Origin: Clostridia bacterium | GTDB taxonomy: Bacteria; Bacillota_A; Clostridia; Oscillospirales; CAG-272 | Assembly: GCA_017542695.1 (NCBI GenBank) | Contig: JAFXWT010000316.1 | Location: forward strand, 1 to 38,844 | Length of the DNA: 38,844 nt | Direction: 5' to 3' | Part shown: in pieces, positions 17,283 to 23,653 of the stretch | How positions within the stretch are numbered: position 1 is the stretch's first letter | How the letters are laid out: every line of letters starts with the position of its first letter | The notes under the pieces: generated by a model | The model's database searches: none | Told to the model about the DNA's origin: nothing | The model's input: only the letters and a program-made list of their open reading frames with translations | Made by a program: the position numbers and the translations under genes

Positions 17283-18578
17283 TTAAATTTTTAATCCTTG
17301 AGCTTGTTTCTTTTCGTTAGTCTTTTGTCGTTCTTTTCTATCGATCTTTGCCGGATGATCGGTGTTGATCTTATTGCGGAACAGATTGCCTACGTAATAC
17401 ATCAGATTAATTATGCCTGAAACGATTTTAGAAGAAATATTATTCAAAGAGCCGTCATTGCCGTCTTTCGAGATGTTCAATGCTTCTTGAATGACGGCAT
17501 TTTTGATGGATTTGAATTCAGGGTTGTCGACAAGAGGGATTCGTCTTGGTATACTATCGGTGTATACTCTTATTGTTTTTTCTTTTTCTTCATACCACAT
17601 GTCATAAAGTTCGGAAAGTCTTTCATCTTTTGATAGTTCAATTACAATATCGTCAACTGCATTTTTTATGTTTGCTGAAAGATACCCGTATTGTTTTTTC
17701 CCCCTTGCTCTTGACAAAATCGAATTTAGCATCATAAGCATTTCTTCGAGGTGCTTATTCTCAAATGTGCCTGTCTTTATTTCTTTTATTATCTCAGACA
17801 TTCTTTCTTTGCTCTCTGACCGAAGTGCATTTCGGTATATGTTCTGTCTGTCATAAATGCTTATAAGGTCTTGACGAAATATATCCTTTGCAAGAGTTGA
17901 CTTTATTTCTCGTATTCCTTTTTCGGTCAAATATGCTTCCTTCGGATCAACCGAATATGCGACCATGTGAACGTGAGGATGGTGCGATTCGTTGTGAAAC
18001 GCTGCATACCAACGGAAGTTTTCCGGCTTTATCTTCATGTTTTTAGCTATCATATTTCTGTTGCTTCGCAGAAGCTGCATCCAAGCGCTCGCGTTGTCAT
18101 ATCCGAGCCGTTCTGCGTCCTCGCGTTTAAGAGATATGATGTGCGTCCATATATTGCTTTGGCTTTCAGCCGCCTCTTTCTTAACTTTTGCAAGGATAAC
18201 CGGAACGCCTTCATCGGAAAAAAGTCCGTGAGTCGATACATTTTCGACTCGCGGACGTTTTGCTATATACCCGATGTAGTTTTCTATCCCGCCGAGAAGT
18301 TCACCGTTCATTTCAGATATTCGTGATATGAGTTCATCTGCGTTCTTCCTCGTCGGACTTTTCATATAGTCTTTATACTCGAACAGATCTTTTGAATCGG
18401 GATAGTTTTTTACAAGACGCGCGATAATCTTTTCTTGTTTTTTTGTTCGACAAAGATCTGTATATGTTTCATCGATTTTTTCAACACCGTCTCTTGTGGC
18501 TATGTAATTCAAATATGTTTTGATATGACCTTTTGCGTTCGGCTTCATATACGGCGATTTCAAAATGAGTCCCGCCAT
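17283..18578 (-). CDS. MobP3-type relaxase
   Basis: Nicks the element at oriT and stays bound to the transferred strand. 431 aa. The metal-binding histidines are visible as HNESHHPHVHM (residues 195-205); upstream are the region WTHIISLKREDAERLGY and N-terminal KGHIKTYLNYIATRDGV with a Tyr that could be the nicking residue. The Lys-rich C-terminus is typical. It starts 3 bp after the RHH gene stop, with AAAGG upstream. oriT should lie close by, possibly upstream of the RHH gene or in 14957-15301. Confidence 0.9.
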   Translation of the reverse strand: MAGLILKSPYMKPNAKGHIKTYLNYIATRDGVEKIDETYTDLCRTKKQEKIIARLVKNYPDSKDLFEYKDYMKSPTRKNADELISRISEMNGELLGGIENYIGYIAKRPRVENVSTHGLFSDEGVPVILAKVKKEAAESQSNIWTHIISLKREDAERLGYDNASAWMQLLRSNRNMIAKNMKIKPENFRWYAAFHNESHHPHVHMVAYSVDPKEAYLTEKGIREIKSTLAKDIFRQDLISIYDRQNIYRNALRSESKERMSEIIKEIKTGTFENKHLEEMLMMLNSILSRARGKKQYGYLSANIKNAVDDIVIELSKDERLSELYDMWYEEKEKTIRVYTDSIPRRIPLVDNPEFKSIKNAVIQEALNISKDGNDGSLNNISSKIVSGIINLMYYVGNLFRNKINTDHPAKIDRKERQKTNEKKQAQGLKI

Positions 18579-18581
18579 ATA

Positions 18582-19028
18582 TTAACCTTTCTGAAAGTCT
18601 ACCGCGTCGTCAAAAGAGTATTTGCCGCCGAGTCGTGACACTTCTTCACAACATATTTTACGAAGCGCATTCAGTTTTCCGTTGTCGATATCGTTAGTGG
18701 CCGCGACGATGTGCATCATCATTGCAAGCTCGACGCCTTGTTTGAACAATACTCTCGATATTCTTTCTTCCGAATCTTGCACTCGTGCCTTTACTACAGA
18801 TTCAAACGCGGGTGTGAGCAGATCGCTGAAATTATCGCGGTTAAGAACGGAAACATAAAAGCGTATCGCTTCGGTGATGAATTCATTTCTTGAATTACAA
18901 TTTGTTAGATGCAGAGAATTTTCTATGGCGTTCAGAACATCCTTTTCGATATACAGACCGACTGATGTTTTACGCATATCATCAAATGGACTGTTGACAT
19001 TCTTCTGTTTCGTCATCTTCATCTTCAA
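18582..19028 (-). CDS. Relaxase accessory protein, ribbon-helix-helix
   Basis: 148 aa. The N-terminal part KTSVGLYIEKDVLNAIE plus SRNEFITEAIRFYVSVL is a ribbon-helix-helix DNA-binding fold like MobC/plasmid mobilisation proteins. The C-terminal half is helical and conserved-looking (FDDAVDF near the end). Several ATGs (19028, 19022, 19016) are possible, all overlapping the previous gene; SPFDDMRK before the RHH domain argues against the later ATG at 18977. It probably binds oriT with the relaxase encoded 3 bp downstream. Confidence 0.8.
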   Translation of the reverse strand: MKMKMTKQKNVNSPFDDMRKTSVGLYIEKDVLNAIENSLHLTNCNSRNEFITEAIRFYVSVLNRDNFSDLLTPAFESVVKARVQDSEERISRVLFKQGVELAMMMHIVAATNDIDNGKLNALRKICCEEVSRLGGKYSFDDAVDFQKG

Positions 19029-19365
19029 TCAACACAGCATCATCCGAATCGTCCAATTCTGAAACGATCTCGTTTTCCGAATCGGATAGATATAGATTGC
19101 TATAATCCACCCGCCCATCATTCGCGGCTCGCAGAAATACATCGTATGCGTCAGTTTCATTTTCGGCACGCACAGCAAAGTGTCCTACAAAAGTTTGACT
19201 GTGCTTTATATAGAAAAGCTTCTTTTCTCTTGAACACTCATTATTTTCAAATTCAATTGTTGAAATAGGCATAACATCATAGTTTCCGTTTTCGCCGCAT
19301 TTGTTGAGTATTTCCTTTTGCTTTTCCTTGGTTAAATCGTTAAAATATAATTCGATTGTTGGCAT
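18982..19365 (-). CDS. Small acidic protein, unknown
   Basis: 127 aa, unrecognised. ATG at 19365 with GGAGGT 6 nt upstream. N-terminal IELYFNDLTKEKQKEIL is a short helical motif common in small ICE proteins; the middle has VGHFAVRAENETDAYDVFL; the last 40 residues are very acidic (DDSDDAVLIEDEDDETEE), suggesting a DNA-mimic or a partner for a basic protein. It overlaps the RHH gene and probably shares its transcript. Confidence 0.65.
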   Translation of the reverse strand: MPTIELYFNDLTKEKQKEILNKCGENGNYDVMPISTIEFENNECSREKKLFYIKHSQTFVGHFAVRAENETDAYDVFLRAANDGRVDYSNLYLSDSENEIVSELDDSDDAVLIEDEDDETEECQQSI

Positions 19366-19400
19366 AATGCACCTCCATTAAAGTTTTTGATAATAATAAC

Positions 19401-19570
19401 CCTGCCCACGCCTCGCTTTTTCGGCACTTTGGGCAGGATTTCTGATGTTGAGTTCTTTTCTTGATGATATCGTAATCCCCGAACGGCTTTGCCGGTCGGT
19501 GTTTTTCGGCTTGGCAGATGCATTTCTGCCAGAGTCTTTATCCTGCACGAAAATCGAACGCGATTTTTCG
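19401..19570 (-). ncRNA. Candidate structured RNA with four consecutive hairpins
   Basis: Between the DUF6103 and acidic-protein genes the minus strand can form four stems in a row: 19570-19548 (CGAAAAATCG/CGATTTTCG), 19530-19513 (GGCAGA/TCTGCC, 6 nt loop), 19499-19479 (nine pairs with one mismatch), and 19437-19401 (CCTGCCCA/TGGGCAGG with an inner GCC/GGC). None has a clear T-tail. No convincing protein occupies the interval. It could be a leader, attenuator or trans-acting RNA. Confidence 0.45.
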
Positions 19571-19587
19571 GCTCAAATCCCGCTGTT

Positions 19588-19809
19588 TTACATATCCACG
19601 CCGCGCTTCTTAACATCTCCCGTTTTTTCATCGTTCTCTCGTTCTGCGATATACTCTTGAACGTTTGCGGGAACATACTTTTCAAAAAGTTTCTGTGCAA
19701 ACTTGGCAAGTTCCTCATCAAAATTTGTGTTTTTCTTTGACATATATCGCCTTGTTGCAGACAGTTTTTCGTCATCAAATGAAATTGTTATTGTTGTTTT
19801 CTTCATCAT
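19588..19809 (-). CDS. DUF6103-like small protein
   Basis: 73 aa from ATG 19809; an adjacent ATG at 19806 is equally possible, and AAAGGA lies 3-6 nt upstream. MKKTTITISFDDEKLSATRRYMSKK resembles a ribbon-helix-helix start, and KFAQKLFEKYVPANVQEYI is the pattern of DUF6103 proteins, which are frequent in Clostridia ICEs. Basic and helical. Probably a DNA-binding accessory; function not established. Confidence 0.75.
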   Translation of the reverse strand: MMKKTTITISFDDEKLSATRRYMSKKNTNFDEELAKFAQKLFEKYVPANVQEYIAERENDEKTGDVKKRGVDM

Positions 19810-19826
19810 TTTTCCTTTCAAATATA

Positions 19827-19857
19827 AAAGATGACGCTGTTTTTCAGCGCCATCTTT
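19827..19857. terminator. Terminator after the HipA-like gene
   Basis: AAAGATG-x-CGCTG and CAGCG-x-CATCTTT form a 12 bp stem with one mismatch and an AT-rich 5 nt loop. It lies 10 bp after the kinase gene stop and separates it from DUF6103. Confidence 0.7.
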
Positions 19858-19867
19858 ATTATTTTGT

Positions 19868-21256
19868 TCAAAGCATCAGTCCCGGGGTATTATCTTCATC
19901 ATCCGCAATGCCTTCACCAATATCAATAATATCTTGAATTATTCTTTGTCCGTTCAAAATAAACTCTCGAATAAAATCCCTGTCAACTATAAATGGTGTT
20001 TCATCAAAGCATTCATCAATGATCTCAGATGTGATTTTTGGAAGACTCATCTTCATTAACATATCGTGGGCTTCATCGCAATTTTGAACAAATTCTTTGA
20101 AAAACTTGATAATACCATCGTTCTTTCTTTCGACATCACTCGGATATCCTCTTGCAATAAGGGCGACATTGTTATCGTAGTTCGGTGCAAGAGAAAGGAT
20201 TTTTCCTGTCTTGACATCACGCAAAAATCCGAAGTTTTCGGTGTGTCTGTCCATATTATAGCATACGGAATCCATCCAAATGAGCAATAAATACTGCCTT
20301 GATATTTCCGGAGAAACAGCTTTTAACGCATTAAAGCAGCACTCGTAATCATCATCTCTGTCCACAAGCGCGCTCATCGGTTCAAAGTTTTTCTTGGCTC
20401 CGTCTGTAAAATCAAGTGAACGAATATACTTGTCGTCCATTTCATAATGAGCCATATTAATGTCGAGTTTTTCTCCGAGACGACAGATAAACAGTTCGGA
20501 AAAATGTTCATTATCGTTTCCGCTTTTGTACATCCACCACTTTCCGTCGATAAGTTTCCAACACTTTTCAAAACTTCCCGTATTGGTCAGTTCCGGCGTC
20601 CTTGCCGGTTTGCGCGAAAAACTGTCGGGATCTCCCCTTAAAGCAAGCGAGTCAAAGTAATTTTCTTTGAAACGTATGTCTTCATATTTTGCGTTTGATC
20701 CTTCGGGTTTGAACCAATATCTGTCCGTAACTGTTGCCGCGTTCACTGCAAGAGCTGTTTGTACGTCATCGGTTTGGCGGAGACGAAGCACCTTTTTCAG
20801 AAGTCGGGAATTTGTTCTGTGTTCATCGATCGCGCGCGATGCTATCCATCCCTCAACATTTTTTGTTCTTTTGAGATATAGTGGCAACAATGTTTCGTCA
20901 TATTCGGTGATGATCCCGTTCTTAACAGTGGCAACAATTCTGTCTTCCGACATAAGCGTTCCCGTAATGTTTTGCATATTTCTCACCGCCTTTCGTTTTT
21001 GATTGCTCTCCATAATGCCTTCCGGCGTCGCTTTGAGTTCCTTCAACTTTTCCTGAAGTTGTTTGCGACGTTCAACGGAAGCGCATATTGTTTCTCTTTC
21101 ATTGTTTTTTATATATCTACTTCTTAACACGCCGTCCTCTGTCCACTGAAGGTAGAGACGTTCCTTTCCGTTTATAATCTTATGAGAAATATATCCCGAC
21201 TGGCATTCAGAGATCTCTTTTTCGATTTTTGATATTTGTTCCTGTATGCTATTCAT
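19868..21256 (-). CDS. HipA-like protein kinase
   Basis: 462 aa. The N-terminal 70 residues are coiled-coil-like with a DUF6788-type stretch (SGYISHKIINGKERLYLQW). The C-terminal two thirds are a HipA-like Ser/Thr kinase: ATP-binding WWMYKSGNDNEHFSELF, catalytic loop NMDRHTENFGFL near residue 335, and metal-binding LAPNYDNNVAL. HipA kinases phosphorylate translation factors and cause dormancy, normally held by an HTH HipB partner; no HipB is adjacent. ATG 21256 has AAAGGTT upstream. Target unknown. Confidence 0.82.
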   Translation of the reverse strand: MNSIQEQISKIEKEISECQSGYISHKIINGKERLYLQWTEDGVLRSRYIKNNERETICASVERRKQLQEKLKELKATPEGIMESNQKRKAVRNMQNITGTLMSEDRIVATVKNGIITEYDETLLPLYLKRTKNVEGWIASRAIDEHRTNSRLLKKVLRLRQTDDVQTALAVNAATVTDRYWFKPEGSNAKYEDIRFKENYFDSLALRGDPDSFSRKPARTPELTNTGSFEKCWKLIDGKWWMYKSGNDNEHFSELFICRLGEKLDINMAHYEMDDKYIRSLDFTDGAKKNFEPMSALVDRDDDYECCFNALKAVSPEISRQYLLLIWMDSVCYNMDRHTENFGFLRDVKTGKILSLAPNYDNNVALIARGYPSDVERKNDGIIKFFKEFVQNCDEAHDMLMKMSLPKITSEIIDECFDETPFIVDRDFIREFILNGQRIIQDIIDIGEGIADDEDNTPGLML

Positions 21257-21288
21257 TATATAACCTTTATAAAAAAATTGTTTGAAAT

Positions 21289-21325
21289 ATTATAACCTAT
21301 TTTTTTGCAAATTGCAATAGGTTAT
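21289..21325 (-). promoter_or_regulatory. Promoter overlapped by a palindrome, HipA-like gene
   Basis: On the minus strand TTGCAA (21317-21312) and TATAAT (21294-21289) are 17 nt apart. The arms ATAACCTATT (21292-21301) and AATAGGTTAT (21316-21325) are perfectly inverted and cover both boxes, as an operator would. A further ATAACCT lies at 21260-21266 beside the start codon. Confidence 0.7.
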
Positions 21326-21384
21326 TACGTTATTTCATACATTTTTTTAAAAAAGTGTTTGCCGTTTTGACGAAATTGATTTTC

Positions 21385-21413
21385 TTGACAAATAAATGTT
21401 TGAATGATATTAT
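21385..21413 (+). promoter_or_regulatory. Promoter of the 217 aa unknown gene
   Basis: TTGACA at 21385-21390, 17 nt spacer, TATTAT at 21408-21413. Consensus-like. It leaves a leader of about 70 nt before the ATG. Confidence 0.75.
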
Positions 21414-21488
21414 TTATAAAAAACGCTAATTCGATATAAAGGACTACCATCGTATTATGTTTTCAAATTAAGGAGTTGTAATAATCTT

Positions 21489-22142
21489 ATGGAATTAAAA
21501 AATCTGAACGGGATAAAAAATGGATGTTACAAAAAATGGGTATTAAAAGACAAAAAGGATTCTTCAAAAGTTGGCGATTTTTTGCAAAAAATAAACTATT
21601 CAATTCAAGACCTCAACTCTGAAATCAAGAATCTCAGTGATTTCAAAATAAAAGATATTGTTTTTATTGTTGTTCTTTCCACTTGGATTCAAGAAGCTAC
21701 TAATTTCTTATTCAGTCTTTATAAAGATGAAATACTAAAGAATTTTGTTTTCTCCAAAGAAAAAGAACTCAAATGTAAAGAAGATTATTTAAAAGCATTA
21801 CGCTCATTTGTTGTCGCCCACACGTTAAAAACAAACCGCCATGAGAAGCTTGGATTGGATGGGGATTTTATTTGTGTCGATATAAGGACAAAACGCAAAT
21901 CATTTGTGCTATTAGGGGAAGAGTATTTTTATCATATGTCTTTTGACGGTATATCAAAAATATATTCAGATAAGGATGATTTTTATCTTTATGTATATTC
22001 TAAAAGAGAAGATAATATGAAATTTTCAAGATATATTGGTTGTTCGATAAATGATATTTTTTCGATTTCGAGTTTATTTATAGAAAAAATATATGCTTTT
22101 GAAAAATATCTTAACAAACAAAAAAAGAAATATTATAATTGA
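21489..22142 (+). CDS. Unknown protein, possible defence cargo
   Basis: 217 aa, not recognised. ATG at 21489; AAGGAG is 13 nt upstream, a rather long spacing. Visible: Lys-rich N-terminus, a helical middle with DIVFIVVLSTWIQEATNFLF, then RSFVVAHTLKTNRHEKLGLDGD and beta-rich YFYHMSFDGISKIYSDKDDFYLYVYSK. The composition is markedly AT-rich compared with the transfer genes, consistent with recent acquisition. It has its own promoter and converges on the PD-(D/E)xK-like gene with a shared terminator. Confidence 0.6.
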   Translation: MELKNLNGIKNGCYKKWVLKDKKDSSKVGDFLQKINYSIQDLNSEIKNLSDFKIKDIVFIVVLSTWIQEATNFLFSLYKDEILKNFVFSKEKELKCKEDYLKALRSFVVAHTLKTNRHEKLGLDGDFICVDIRTKRKSFVLLGEEYFYHMSFDGISKIYSDKDDFYLYVYSKREDNMKFSRYIGCSINDIFSISSLFIEKIYAFEKYLNKQKKKYYN

Positions 22143-22156
22143 GTTTATTAAAAAAC

Positions 22157-22183
22157 AAAAGAAGTCCGATGCTGACTTCTTTT
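22157..22183. terminator. Bidirectional terminator between convergent cargo genes
   Basis: AAAAGAAGTC and GACTTCTTTT pair over 10 bp with a 7 nt loop, with T-rich tails on both strands. It ends both the 217 aa gene and the PD-(D/E)xK-like gene. Confidence 0.88.
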
Positions 22184-22742
22184 ATTTTATTGGCTTTTTA
22201 TAGGAATTGACTTTTTCGCCTTTATAATAATATTCAATTAAAATCTCGTTTTTCTTTTGATCTATTTCATAATAAACCCCGAGCACGTATCCGCAAACAT
22301 GTTCCGGCAATGTGTGCCCATCGTACGACCAAACATCATCATATGTATCTTTTGTTAAACATGCCAATCGCTCTCGATCGTTGTTTTTTTCTTTTGCAGA
22401 ACGATTACTTTTTTTCATTTCAAGTGCTATCAAATTATCTTGTTCTGGACATTTTCCACGGCTATGAAGAATCAAATCGCATACAACTGAAATTACTCTT
22501 ACATCCATATCTGATACGTTTTTTTTGATGGTTTTAATTTTACCATTGTTTCTGTTGTATTCAACATCAGCAAAATAATTGCCATATTCGACATTATTTT
22601 GAATTCTCAATAATATTGCTTGAGCAAGTGCCCCGCACATCGAACGTTCGGAAACGTCAGAGTTTAATAAACTAATATTGTTTTTAAGAAAATCATCATT
22701 TGATTTTTCGAACAATGAACAAAGTTCACGATATGATTTCAT
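22182..22742 (-). CDS. PD-(D/E)xK nuclease-like protein
   Basis: 186 aa. ATG has AAAGGAG about 9 nt upstream. The pattern SERSMCGALAQAILLRIQ, FADVEYNRNN, CDLILHSRG and NLIALEMKKS matches a widespread uncharacterised family with a PD-(D/E)xK fold: Glu near residue 30, Asp in CDLIL, and E-x-K in LEMKK are the likely metal-binding residues. Such proteins are frequent in defence islands and mobile elements. It has a consensus promoter of its own and faces the 217 aa unknown gene. Confidence 0.65.
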   Translation of the reverse strand: MKSYRELCSLFEKSNDDFLKNNISLLNSDVSERSMCGALAQAILLRIQNNVEYGNYFADVEYNRNNGKIKTIKKNVSDMDVRVISVVCDLILHSRGKCPEQDNLIALEMKKSNRSAKEKNNDRERLACLTKDTYDDVWSYDGHTLPEHVCGYVLGVYYEIDQKKNEILIEYYYKGEKVNSYKKPIK

Positions 22743-22783
22743 CTTGCGTTCTCCTTTTCAAGCGAATATTTCTCGTTGAAATC

Positions 22784-22812
22784 ATAATATCACAAATGGT
22801 TTGATTTGTCAA
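22784..22812 (-). promoter_or_regulatory. Promoter of the PD-(D/E)xK-like gene
   Basis: Minus-strand TTGACA (22812-22807), 17 nt spacer, TATTAT (22789-22784). Near-perfect consensus, about 40 bp before the ATG. Confidence 0.78.
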
Positions 22813-22824
22813 ACAAGTGAATCC

Positions 22825-22852
22825 GGATAACCTGCATCCATGTAGGTTATCC
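22825..22852. terminator. Hairpin after the VirB1-like gene
   Basis: GGATAACCT and AGGTTATCC form a perfect 9 bp stem with a 10 nt loop, immediately after the stop at 22855. The minus-strand tail has no T-run, while the plus-strand tail is CCTTTTATG, so it may be a processing site or operator rather than a terminator. It contains the same ATAACCT/AGGTTAT arms as the HipA-like operator. Confidence 0.5.
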
Positions 22853-22854
22853 TT

Positions 22855-23349
22855 TTATGACGAATCAATCGCCGTTAAAAATCCGATATCTTCATCAGAA
22901 AAAACAATTCCGAATACTTCGTTTATGTTATCGAGATATGTTTTTTCATCATCAACATCTTTAAAACAATGAACGTAATCGAAATAGAAATCTTCGCTTT
23001 CATTCATACTCGGAAGGTCGGTGCTAATGTATATAGTCTGTGCGACTGATACCATATTGCCGACACCGTAGATGTCAAATGTGGTTTTTATCTTTTCAAG
23101 TGCCTCGGTATGTTCGGGGAATTCCAACAAATATTGTTCTTGCACATTACCGACAATGTTGTTTTGCAAGGCAAAGTTTTCACCTTCTGACATCCAACCA
23201 AATAACCCAACAAGAGTAATGAGAGGAAAGAGAACGATAAAGATGGCGATGCCGATAACATAACCGAGAAACTTTCGTCCTTTCTCATTGGATAAAAGAA
23301 ACTGTAATACCTTTTTTACAATCGCCGCTATCTGAACTGCGATAACCAC
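22855..23349 (-). CDS. Truncated VirB1-like (lytic enzyme) membrane protein
   Basis: 164 aa. The N-terminus QIAAIVKKVLQFLLSNEKGRKFLGY plus one membrane helix (VIGIAIFIVLFPLITLVGLFGW) and an extracellular helical domain resemble the first part of ICE cell-wall hydrolases that follow VirB4. Those proteins are normally much longer, with an NlpC/P60 or lysozyme domain; here the protein stops after FGIVFSDEDIGFL, so no catalytic domain is present. GTG 23349 overlaps the ribosome site, whereas ATC 23343 (followed by Ala-Val-Gln) is better spaced. Either truncated or a scaffolding-only version. Confidence 0.65.
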   Translation of the reverse strand: MVIAVQIAAIVKKVLQFLLSNEKGRKFLGYVIGIAIFIVLFPLITLVGLFGWMSEGENFALQNNIVGNVQEQYLLEFPEHTEALEKIKTTFDIYGVGNMVSVAQTIYISTDLPSMNESEDFYFDYVHCFKDVDDEKTYLDNINEVFGIVFSDEDIGFLTAIDSS

Positions 23350-23362
23350 CTCATTTCAATAG

Positions 23363-23391
23363 TTGACTTTTTTACTAGTTTGTAATATAAT
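23363..23391 (+). promoter_or_regulatory. Plus-strand promoter of the antisense minigene
   Basis: TTGACT (23363-23368), 17 nt spacer, TATAAT (23386-23391). Very close to consensus and directed against the transfer operon. Confidence 0.75.
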
Positions 23392-23497
23392 ATTTTCGAG
23401 TCAGCTGGTCGCATCCCCCTTTGACTCGCCAGACCACAAAGGCCCGCAAGGGAATAAAACAATCGGGACAAATAATACCAGGAAGGGGGTGGTAACC

Positions 23498-23653
23498 ATG
23501 AAAAAAACTTTAATGGCAATAATAAACTTTATTAAAAGAATAAAATTTGAGATTACTTTTAAGTTACCTTTCATTGATGTCTCGATTGTCCTTTCGAAAT
23601 CACAAGCTCCGCAAGGAGCTTTTTCTTTATCTTCCACCTGCGTTTCCGAATAG
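23498..23653 (+). CDS. 51-residue peptide gene antisense to virB4 end
   Basis: ATG 23498 has a strong AAGGGGG 8 nt upstream. The product is basic and amphipathic: KKTLMAIINFIKRIKFEITF then KLPFIDVSIVLSK, followed by QAPQGAFSLSS. The leader can pair CCCCCTT (23415-23421) with AAGGGGG (23483-23489) and ACCAC (23433-23437) with GTGGT (23489-23493), hiding the ribosome site. A terminator hairpin lies inside the reading frame at 23605-23627, so most transcripts would lack a stop codon. It resembles a type I toxin or a leader peptide, but no homologue is recognised. Confidence 0.5.
   Translation: MKKTLMAIINFIKRIKFEITFKLPFIDVSIVLSKSQAPQGAFSLSSTCVSE
23605..23627 (+). terminator. Terminator inside the minigene frame
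   Basis: AGCTCC, GCAA loop, GGAGCT, then TTTTCTTT: a compact plus-strand intrinsic terminator with a GNRA-type loop. It lies 26 bp before the frame's stop codon. Confidence 0.7.

Noticed and set aside
19332..19778. 148-codon frame through DUF6103 and the hairpin region
   Set aside because: It is the +1 shadow of DUF6103 and then crosses the four hairpins; no start signal and no recognisable domain.
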